This document shows, piece after piece, positions 43,104-48,968 of a stretch of 48,968 bases of DNA; within the stretch, counting starts at the first letter, position 1, and every line of letters starts with the position of its first letter. A program made the position numbers and the translations under genes. The DNA is from an uncultured Myxococcales bacterium (GTDB lineage: Bacteria > Myxococcota_A > UBA9042 > DTJE01), in the NCBI GenBank assembly GCA_903847405.1, contig CAINDP010000007.1, positions 1 to 48,968 of the forward strand. The letters are read 5' to 3'. Below the pieces are notes generated by a model. The model saw only the letters and a list, made by a program, of their open reading frames with translations. It made no database searches and was not told the origin of the DNA.

Positions 43104-43865
43104 CTAGTCCAGCGACCGCCCGCCATCCACCGCCAGCGTCACACCGGTCACATGCGGGGATTCGACCAGGAAGCGCACGGCCCGGGCGATGTCCTCCGGG
43201 GTGCCGATGCGGCCCTGCGGGATGCGGGCGATGACCCGTCGCCGATCGTCGTCCGACTCGTCATCGCGGAACAGCACGGTGCCGGGCGCCACGGCGTTGA
43301 CCGTGATCGCCGGAGCCAGCGCCTTCGCCAGCGACTTCGTCAGCATGTCCAGGCCCGCCTTGGACACGCAGTAGGGGACGTGGCTGCGGAAGGGGCGTTC
43401 GGCGGCCACGTCGGTGATGTTGACGATGCAGCCGCGGCCCGAGGCCTTCATTCGCGGGGCGGCCTCCAGGCAACACAGGTACGGCGCCTTGAGGTTCGCG
43501 GCCACGTGGAAGTCGAAGTCCGCTTCGGTCAGGGATTCCACCGGGGTGCGGCGAAAGACCGCGGCGCAGTTCACCAGCACGTCCAGCCTGCCGAAGGCCT
43601 CGTCCACCGAGCGGAAGAGGGCCGCCACCTCGCCGGCGACGACCAGGTCGGCATGGACCACGACGGCGCGCCGCCCCAGGGCGCGGATCTGGGCGGCGAC
43701 GGACTGGGCTTCCTCGGGGGACGCGCGATGATGGATCGCGATGTCGTGGCCGGCCCGGGCCAGCTCCAGCGCGATCGCGCGCCCGACACGCTTTGCCGCG
43801 CCCGTGACCAGGGCGACCGGATCGCGCGGCACGACGGGTTCGGGGGCGACGAAGGCGCGGTCCAT
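43104..43865 (-). CDS. Short-chain dehydrogenase, pteridine-reductase-like
   Basis: Length is 253 residues; AAAGGAG precedes ATG 43865. NAD(P)-binding motif VTGAAKRVGRAIA, then HADL, LVNCAAVF, active-site Ser in NITDVA region and Tyr-Lys in PYCVSKAG, and VNAVAPG. The TGAAKRVG form and the N-terminal half resemble pteridine reductase/FolM-type SDRs that reduce dihydropterins, so a folate or tetrahydromonapterin role is possible. It converges with ruvB and is the second gene of a two-gene unit with the small lipoprotein (9-bp gap). Confidence 0.88.
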   Translation of the reverse strand: MDRAFVAPEPVVPRDPVALVTGAAKRVGRAIALELARAGHDIAIHHRASPEEAQSVAAQIRALGRRAVVVHADLVVAGEVAALFRSVDEAFGRLDVLVNCAAVFRRTPVESLTEADFDFHVAANLKAPYLCCLEAAPRMKASGRGCIVNITDVAAERPFRSHVPYCVSKAGLDMLTKSLAKALAPAITVNAVAPGTVLFRDDESDDDRRRVIARIPQGRIGTPEDIARAVRFLVESPHVTGVTLAVDGGRSLD

Positions 43866-43874
43866 GGGCTCCTT

Positions 43875-44690
43875 TCAGTTGCCGGCGGGCGCGACGTCCG
43901 CGGGGCAGAACCCGTCCACGGTGAACTGCGGTTGGCCGCCAAGGATGGTGGCCCGGCCCCAGACCCAGTAGGACAGCTTCGGATTGAGGGGGCTGCAGGT
44001 GTCGAAGACGTCGCATTCGTTCCCGTTGCAGCCGATCGCCATGCCCTTCCCGTTCAGCACGATGGGGAAGTTTTCGTCCCCGATGAACAGGAGCGCGGAG
44101 CAGGTGTTGCAGCAGGGATTGTCCTTGGGGCAGATCAGCGTGCCGCAGGTCTGCTGGCCCGGCCAGGCCTTGGCCAGGACCTTCACGAAGACGGTCTGGC
44201 CCTTCAGCAACTGGATCACCAGATCCTCGATCTGCATCGCGCCCTTGCCCGAGCAGTCGTCGATGGGGGCACAGTACTGGTGCCCATCCGAGTCGCTGAC
44301 GCAGGTCGTGCCGGGGGCGCAGGGGTGGGCCTCCAGGCCGCAGGGGGCATCCGCCGACCCGTTGTCGTGCGGGGGGACGTCGGCGCCGGGCGGGAGGTCG
44401 TCGTCGATGACGTCCGGGTCATCGGAATCCGCTGCGGGAACATCCCGGGCGGGGCCCAGGTCGTTCCATTCCACGGTGTCGAAGGAGCCCTGGTCCGCGC
44501 CCACGTCCGCGCCGATGATTTCGTGAGAACCCTGGTCCTGGGCGGCGCCGTCCGGGCTGCCGTTTTCCAGGAACACGGCATCCTGCAGCATCGGGACGTC
44601 GCCGGCGGCGAAATCCAGAACGCCCGTGCTGCCGCCCCCCTCGCACGCGGCGAAGGCGATCGTCAGCAATACCGGGCCAATCCAGCGCAT
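43875..44690 (-). CDS. Small Cys-rich lipoprotein with acidic tether
   Basis: Length is 271 residues; GGGAGG lies 4 nt before ATG 44690. Signal peptide ends FAAC (Cys16). An Asp-rich tether runs to about 115 (DDPDVIDDDLPPGADVPPHD). A Cys-rich part follows: CGLEAHPCAPGTTC, then CPKDNPCCNTCSALL, and GCNGNECDVFDTC. The central IEDLVIQLLKGQTVFVKVLA looks like a small beta domain similar to lipoprotein-attached NTF2- or DUF-type folds, but I cannot assign it. A perfect TATAAT lies upstream. It is co-transcribed with the SDR. Confidence 0.75.
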   Translation of the reverse strand: MRWIGPVLLTIAFAACEGGGSTGVLDFAAGDVPMLQDAVFLENGSPDGAAQDQGSHEIIGADVGADQGSFDTVEWNDLGPARDVPAADSDDPDVIDDDLPPGADVPPHDNGSADAPCGLEAHPCAPGTTCVSDSDGHQYCAPIDDCSGKGAMQIEDLVIQLLKGQTVFVKVLAKAWPGQQTCGTLICPKDNPCCNTCSALLFIGDENFPIVLNGKGMAIGCNGNECDVFDTCSPLNPKLSYWVWGRATILGGQPQFTVDGFCPADVAPAGN

Positions 44691-44727
44691 TCGTCCTCCC
44701 GGAACCCCAGGTCGGCAATACGTCGGC

Positions 44728-44757
44728 ATTATAGGAAATCGGCGGCCCGGATGCCGA
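44728..44757 (-). promoter_or_regulatory. Promoter of the small lipoprotein-SDR unit
   Basis: On the minus strand TCGGCA (44757-44752) and a perfect TATAAT (44733-44728) are 18 bp apart. It lies 38 bp before ATG 44690. Confidence 0.5.
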
Positions 44758-44790
44758 GGAAAAGGCACGCACTGTCGCATCGGGACGCGT

Positions 44791-45816
44791 TCAAGGCTGG
44801 ACGACGACCTTCCCGATTACCTCGCGGGCCTCGAGGAGCCGGTGGGCAGTGGGCAGTTCGGCGAGGGGGAGGACCGCGTGGACCACGGGCTTCAGATCGC
44901 CGGATGCGGCCAGGGCCAGGACGGCGGCCAGTTCCGGGAGGCTGCCCATGGTGGATCCCAGGACCGACAACGACAGGAAGAACAGCCGTCGCAGGTCGAT
45001 CGTGGGCGCGGCGCCGGCCGTGGCCCCGCAAGTCACGAGGCGGCCGAACCGCTTCAGGTGGCGAAGGCCCGCCTCGAAGGTCCGGTCCCCGACCGAGTCG
45101 ATGACGATGTCGAAGGCGGGCTTGCCGAGGGCGTCCTTGAGGACGGACGAGGGGTCGCCGTCCCGCGGGAGGACCACGACCTCGGAGGCGCCCAGGGCGG
45201 ACACGGCCGCGCGCTTCGTTTCCGATCCGACCAGCGCGATCACGCGCGCCCCGGCCAGGGCGGCCAACTGGACGGCGGCCGAGCCGACGCCCCCTGCGGC
45301 GGCGGTCACCAGCACCGTTTCGCCCCGGGCCACGCGGGCCCGGGTGTGCAGCATGTGGAACGCGGTCAGGGGCGCCAGGAGGATGGACGCGGCCTCCGGG
45401 AAGGTGAGGTTGGCCGGTTTGCGGAGCACGTGCGTGGACGGCACGCAGACGAATTCCGCGCACCCGCCGTTCACGTGCTCGCCCAGGATGGCGTAGGCCG
45501 GGCAGGCGACGTCGTTCCCGGCCCGGCAGGCCTCGCAGTGCCCGCAGGAAACGAACGGCGCCGCGACGACCTCGGTGCCGACCGGCAGGCCCGGATCGTC
45601 GGAGGCGTCCACGATGCCGGCGATGTCGGACCCCGGGATCAACGGCAGCGGGAAGTGATGCCCCGGGACGCCTCGTCGCACCCAGGTGTCCAGGTGGTTC
45701 AGGGCGGTCGCCCGGATCCGGATTCGCACCTGTCCGGGCTGGGGCACGGGGGCCGGCTCCTGGGTGATCGTCAGGGTGTCCGGGTTGCCGTGCCTGCGGA
45801 TCACGACAGCGCGCGT
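44791..45816 (-). CDS. Zinc-type alcohol dehydrogenase / quinone oxidoreductase family (MDR)
   Basis: Length is 341 residues if the ACG at 45816 is the start. That codon gives an N-terminus TRAVVIRRHG equal to the family's usual MRAVVIRRHG, and it has GGAGGA 4 nt upstream. The only standard alternative, GTG 45804, has no ribosome site at the right distance. The protein carries the structural-zinc Cys cluster CGHCEACRAGNDVAC, substrate pocket residues ALNHLDTWVRRG, and the Rossmann stretch VTAAAGGVGSAAVQLAALAG. It should be an NADPH-dependent oxidoreductase; the substrate is unknown. It follows the membrane protein gene by 47 bp on the same strand. Confidence 0.88.
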   Translation of the reverse strand, partial: TRAVVIRRHGNPDTLTITQEPAPVPQPGQVRIRIRATALNHLDTWVRRGVPGHHFPLPLIPGSDIAGIVDASDDPGLPVGTEVVAAPFVSCGHCEACRAGNDVACPAYAILGEHVNGGCAEFVCVPSTHVLRKPANLTFPEAASILLAPLTAFHMLHTRARVARGETVLVTAAAGGVGSAAVQLAALAGARVIALVGSETKRAAVSALGASEVVVLPRDGDPSSVLKDALGKPAFDIVIDSVGDRTFEAGLRHLKRFGRLVTCGATAGAAPTIDLRRLFFLSLSVLGSTMGSLPELAAVLALAASGDLKPVVHAVLPLAELPTAHRLLEAREVIGKVVVQP

Positions 45817-45863
45817 ATCGTCCTCCGGAACCGTGGATTGGAAAAAGGATATCGCTTCTGCGG

Positions 45864-47441
45864 TCAGGCGACCAGCGTCAACTGCAGCACAGCGGCCAGG
45901 ATGGCGGGGGTGAGGATGGCAGACTCGCGATCGGGATGCAGGCGGCCGGCCACGACAGCGACCGCTGCCAGGAGCGCCGAGGCGAGGGCGACGGGGACGG
46001 CTCCGGCCGGGGCGTTGACCAGGGCGGGGGCGAGGGCCAGGGAGGCGGCCCGCACCAGCACCAGGACGGCGAAGAGAACGGCGAAGGGGGGGATGGGAAG
46101 CGGCTTGCGGGGAGCCTTTCGGGCCAGCGACACGATCAACGCCAACCCGGCGGCCAGGGGGCCCACCGATGCCAGGAGGCCCCAGGACAGCGGAAGGACG
46201 TAGGGGCCTGCCTGGGTGGGCGCGGCTTCCAGGACCGACAGCGACGCGGGAAGGCGCGGGAGGACGTCGCGCTGGAACCGCGCCGTCAGGTCGGCAAAGG
46301 TGTCGGGCAGCGCGACATGGCCCACCGCGTACCCCAGGAGCAGCACGGCGGTCGCGATGGCGAGGGCGCCTGCGATCAGGCCGACGATGCGCGCGAACCC
46401 CGCGGCCCTTGGCGCGGACGCGCGAACCAGCAGGACCAGGACCAGCGCGAGGGCCGTGGCGCCCAGGAGGGCCCGCAGCGGCTCCAGGAACGTCACGGCC
46501 GGGAAGGAACCGACCCATCCGGCAACGTCGAGGGGCGTGCGGGCCATCACGGCGTTCAGGACGGGGGCGCCCAGGGTGCCGGCGCCGATCGGGACCTCGC
46601 CGCGACCGGGACCGGCCAGGGGGTTCACCAGGAATCCCAGGATCGCCAGCGACAGCCAGGACAGGACGTTCCTGCGATCGACCTCGGGCAGCGCGGCTGC
46701 GCGGCGACCGGCCAGGACCAGCAGCACGGCAGCGGCCAGGGAGGCCAGGAGCGACGCCGCGGCCGGAACCGCCATCGGCAGCGTGATGGCGCCCAGGGCG
46801 TCCGGCGGCACCGCGGACGGACGACGGGCATCCACGCGGAACGAGACGCTGGTTGCGGGCGCCGCGGCGCCGTCGGCTGGCAGGTGGGCGACCACGACGC
46901 CATCCGACCGGCGCTCGGCCGCCCAGGGGCCCAGGGACGTCACGCCGAAGGCCACGATGCGCGGGCCGCTGGCGCCGGGGAGCTGGTAGATCGCGCCTTC
47001 CTCGACCACCTGGCGACCGCCGGGCGCCTGGTCCAGGATGGGTTCGATCGTGAGGCGGGTCGGATCCCGGAGGTCCAGGGGAGCCGCGACCAGGCCGGCG
47101 GCACCGAACGCGATGCCGGCGACCAGCAGCAGGACGCCGCCCGCCAGCGTCCAGCGGTCCAGCCGGGGGCGGGCGCCGGGGTTCTGGAGGACCACCGCCA
47201 GCCCATGGGCCACGAGGGCGGCCAGCAGGGCCCAGGGCAGAAGCCCCCGGCCCAGGTGGTTCAGCCCCAGGACCGTGATGAACGGTCCGATCCCGTGGGA
47301 CCACGCCAGCAGTACCTCGCGGTCGGCGAGGCCCTGGGGCACGTCCAGCGCGGCCATGCACAGGGCGGCAAACCCCAGCAGTGCCGCGGCAGCGAAGCGA
47401 GGTGAAGCAACGACCCGGAGCGCGATTTTGTTCGCATTCAT
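45864..47441 (-). CDS. Multi-pass membrane protein with ResB-like N-terminus
   Basis: Length is 525 residues from ATG 47441. TM1 (about 12-32) is followed by DVPQ, then two more TM segments (about 70-90 and 105-125) with the spacing seen at the start of ResB/CcsB cytochrome c biogenesis proteins. An extracytoplasmic region (about 130-215) follows, then seven or eight further TM segments without the tryptophan-rich WGxxWxWD motif of CcsA. I cannot assign the C-terminal part. No cytochrome c genes are nearby, so the ResB link is weak. A clear SD is lacking. Confidence 0.7.
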   Translation of the reverse strand: MNANKIALRVVASPRFAAAALLGFAALCMAALDVPQGLADREVLLAWSHGIGPFITVLGLNHLGRGLLPWALLAALVAHGLAVVLQNPGARPRLDRWTLAGGVLLLVAGIAFGAAGLVAAPLDLRDPTRLTIEPILDQAPGGRQVVEEGAIYQLPGASGPRIVAFGVTSLGPWAAERRSDGVVVAHLPADGAAAPATSVSFRVDARRPSAVPPDALGAITLPMAVPAAASLLASLAAAVLLVLAGRRAAALPEVDRRNVLSWLSLAILGFLVNPLAGPGRGEVPIGAGTLGAPVLNAVMARTPLDVAGWVGSFPAVTFLEPLRALLGATALALVLVLLVRASAPRAAGFARIVGLIAGALAIATAVLLLGYAVGHVALPDTFADLTARFQRDVLPRLPASLSVLEAAPTQAGPYVLPLSWGLLASVGPLAAGLALIVSLARKAPRKPLPIPPFAVLFAVLVLVRAASLALAPALVNAPAGAVPVALASALLAAVAVVAGRLHPDRESAILTPAILAAVLQLTLVA

Positions 47442-47630
47442 GGCCGGGAGCGGTACCACGGGGGGGGTGAGGGTGTCAACCCGCCGGGCGCTGACCGACA
47501 GCCCTGCAACCGCCGGGGCTGTAGACCGGGAGCCGTTCGGCCCTTCCGTTCCAGGCCGATCGACCCCATAATGCGCACGCGTCGATCCACGGGGGCCGCC
47601 TCGGGGCCGTTCAATGAGGCAGGAGTCGCG

Positions 47631-48527
47631 ATGCGCGGGAAGGACTACTACGTGATCCTCGGGGTGGAACGGTCGGACACGGCGGACGAGATCCGCAAGG
47701 TCTACCGGAAACTGGCGATGAAGTTCCACCCGGATCGGAACCCGGGCGACAAGGCCGCCGAGGAGCGCTTCAAGGAAATCAACGAGGCCTACGCGGTGCT
47801 GGGCGACGCTGAAAAGCGGAAGCAGTACGACTCGTTCGGTGCGGAGGGCTTCGGCCAGCGCTATTCCCAGGAAGACATCTTCCGCGGGTTCGACTTCCAG
47901 TCGATTTTCCGGGACATGGGGGGCGGGGGCGGTGGCGGAGGCGACCTGTTCGAGTCGCTGTTCGGCGGCCGCGGTGCCGGCCGGGGCCATCGGCCCGGAC
48001 CCGCCCCGAAGGGCGAAGACGTGAAGACCGACCTGCGGATTTCGTTCTACGAATCCATCGAGGGCGGCGAGCGGATCGTGCAGGTACCGTCGCCGACGGG
48101 CGGCTTCGAAAAGGTCAACATCAAGGTGCCCGCGGGCGTTTCCACCGGCAAGACCCTCCGCCTGCGGGGCAAGGGGGCGGCGTCGATGTACGGGGGCGAC
48201 CGCGGCGACCTGTACCTGCGAATCCTGGTGGAGGCCGACGCGGTCTTCACCCGGGACGGCAACGACCTCCGTTGCGAGGTGAAGGTGCCGGTGTCGATGC
48301 TGGTGCTGGGCGGCACCGTCGAGGTGCCCACGCTGTCGGGGCCGAAGCGCGTCAAGGTGGCCGAGGGCACGCAGCCCGGCGCCACGATGCGCCTGCAGAA
48401 GATGGGTGCGCCGGGTACGGGCGGTGCACGCGGCGATCTGTATGCCCGGTTGATGCCCGTCCTGCCGACGACCCTCGACGATCCTCTGCGCCGCCTGTTC
48501 CGCGAACTGGCCGAAGCCGGGTTCTGA
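47631..48527 (+). CDS. CbpA/DnaJ-type co-chaperone without zinc finger
   Basis: Length is 298 residues. ATG 47631 has AGGAG 5 nt upstream. The J domain (1-70) has the HPD motif in FHPDRN and KDYYVILGVERS at the start. A Gly/Phe-rich linker (about 85-135) with an eight-Gly run follows, then the two beta-sandwich C-terminal domains (about 140-290; VPAGVSTGKTLRLRGKG, GDLYLRILVE). The four-CxxCxGxG zinc domain is missing, so it is CbpA-like instead of DnaJ proper. It stimulates DnaK ATPase; no dnaK is in the window. CATAAT (47567-47572) may be a -10 box. Confidence 0.93.
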   Translation: MRGKDYYVILGVERSDTADEIRKVYRKLAMKFHPDRNPGDKAAEERFKEINEAYAVLGDAEKRKQYDSFGAEGFGQRYSQEDIFRGFDFQSIFRDMGGGGGGGGDLFESLFGGRGAGRGHRPGPAPKGEDVKTDLRISFYESIEGGERIVQVPSPTGGFEKVNIKVPAGVSTGKTLRLRGKGAASMYGGDRGDLYLRILVEADAVFTRDGNDLRCEVKVPVSMLVLGGTVEVPTLSGPKRVKVAEGTQPGATMRLQKMGAPGTGGARGDLYARLMPVLPTTLDDPLRRLFRELAEAGF

Positions 48528-48543
48528 GGGTATCCTGCGCTCC

Positions 48544-48968
48544 ATGGACGATTCCAGGCCAGCCCGGGTCCCCGTCGATGAAGGCGCCTTCGAGTGCCCG
48601 GACGTCGCGGTCGGACACGCAACCCATCCCTCCGGCGGAACCGGGTGCACGGTGATGGTGCTGCCCCGTGCGTGCCCCTACGCGGTGCACGTGGGAGGCG
48701 GCGCCTCCTCGCTGCGGCAGGTGGCTGCCCTGGTGCCGGGGCACTCGGTGACGGTGGCGGATGCCTTCCTGGTGACCGGCGGCAGCGCCTACGGCCTGGA
48801 CGCAGCGGGCGGGGTCCTGGCGGGACTGGAAGCCCGGGGACGCGGGACGGCCGTGGGCCGGATGCGGGTTCCGGCGGTTCCGACGGTGGCCCTCTTCGAC
48901 CTGTACGTGGGTGATCCCGATGTCCGGCCCGACGGTGCGATGGGCGCCGCGGCCCTGGCGGCGGCCCG
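48544..48968 (+). CDS. P1-family peptidase (DmpA/peptidase S58), partial
   Basis: The frame is open to the window edge (141 residues). Motifs at the N-terminus match the P1 family: VGHATHPSGGTGCTVMVLP, VHVGGGASSLRQ, FLVTGGSAYGLDAAGGVL, VPAVPTVALFDLYVGD and GAMGAAALAA. Members such as DmpA are self-processing aminopeptidases; the nucleophile would lie beyond the window. Start ATG 48544 is 16 bp after dnaJ-like. A TATCCT (48531-48536) 7 nt upstream may be a -10 box that gives a leaderless transcript. Confidence 0.9.
   Translation, partial: MDDSRPARVPVDEGAFECPDVAVGHATHPSGGTGCTVMVLPRACPYAVHVGGGASSLRQVAALVPGHSVTVADAFLVTGGSAYGLDAAGGVLAGLEARGRGTAVGRMRVPAVPTVALFDLYVGDPDVRPDGAMGAAALAAA

Overview
The window is very GC-rich and holds about 34 protein genes and one tRNA. 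The gene style points to a Gram-negative, Myxococcota-like bacterium (former Deltaproteobacteria). The reasons are many large cysteine-rich lipoproteins with MopE-type CNGxDDxCDGxxDE motifs, Asp/Pro/Val-rich tethers after the lipobox, Gly-rich beta-helix proteins, and a ruvC-ruvA-ruvB block beside yebC. The phylum is an inference. Nine predicted lipoproteins occupy about 47 percent of the window.

Left part (1-8.8 kb): four secreted lipoproteins. A partial leftward gene joins EGF-like domains to a CBM48-type glucan-binding domain and is probably the front of an amylase-type enzyme. Three rightward genes follow: a TIM-barrel, glycoside-hydrolase-like protein; a protein with twelve Cys-rich repeats interleaved with three CBM48-like domains; and an unknown 577-residue lipoprotein. 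Next (8.9-16.3 kb) come a ChaB-like protein, a soluble hybrid histidine kinase with three PAS domains, a MopE/beta-helix/Gly-rich lipoprotein, and a leftward pair encoding a Ca2+-dependent PI-PLC-type lipoprotein and PgpA.

Middle (16.4-25.7 kb): a leftward 2483-residue lipoprotein with twelve tandem repeats of about 130 residues, tRNA-Leu(UAG), and a transmembrane RelA/SpoT homologue in which a two-TM, HAMP-like sensor module is fused to a (p)ppGpp synthetase domain. From 26 to 31 kb: a small unknown protein overlapping two peptide-type ABC ATPases, a large lipoprotein whose signal peptide carries two copies of a mobile palindromic repeat, and a hot-dog thioesterase.

Right part (31-49 kb): mostly housekeeping. 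It holds an Fe-S protein, HflX, a double adenylate kinase whose second half looks catalytically dead, a YdjM-like membrane protein, DapB, MetK, an NAD-dependent epimerase, YebC, RuvC/A/B, a pteridine-reductase-like SDR, a small Cys-rich lipoprotein, a zinc-type alcohol dehydrogenase, a ResB-like membrane protein, a CbpA-type DnaJ, and a partial P1-family peptidase.

Two interspersed repeat families stand out. The first is an approximately 83-bp nested palindrome, in four full copies and one deletion derivative. It is open in all six frames, always lies in the sense direction of its host gene, sits inside two coding regions in different frames, and ends in GGGAGG just upstream of start codons. 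The second is a pair of near-identical 27-bp-stem hairpins in opposite orientation, flanking the double-adk/membrane-protein segment.
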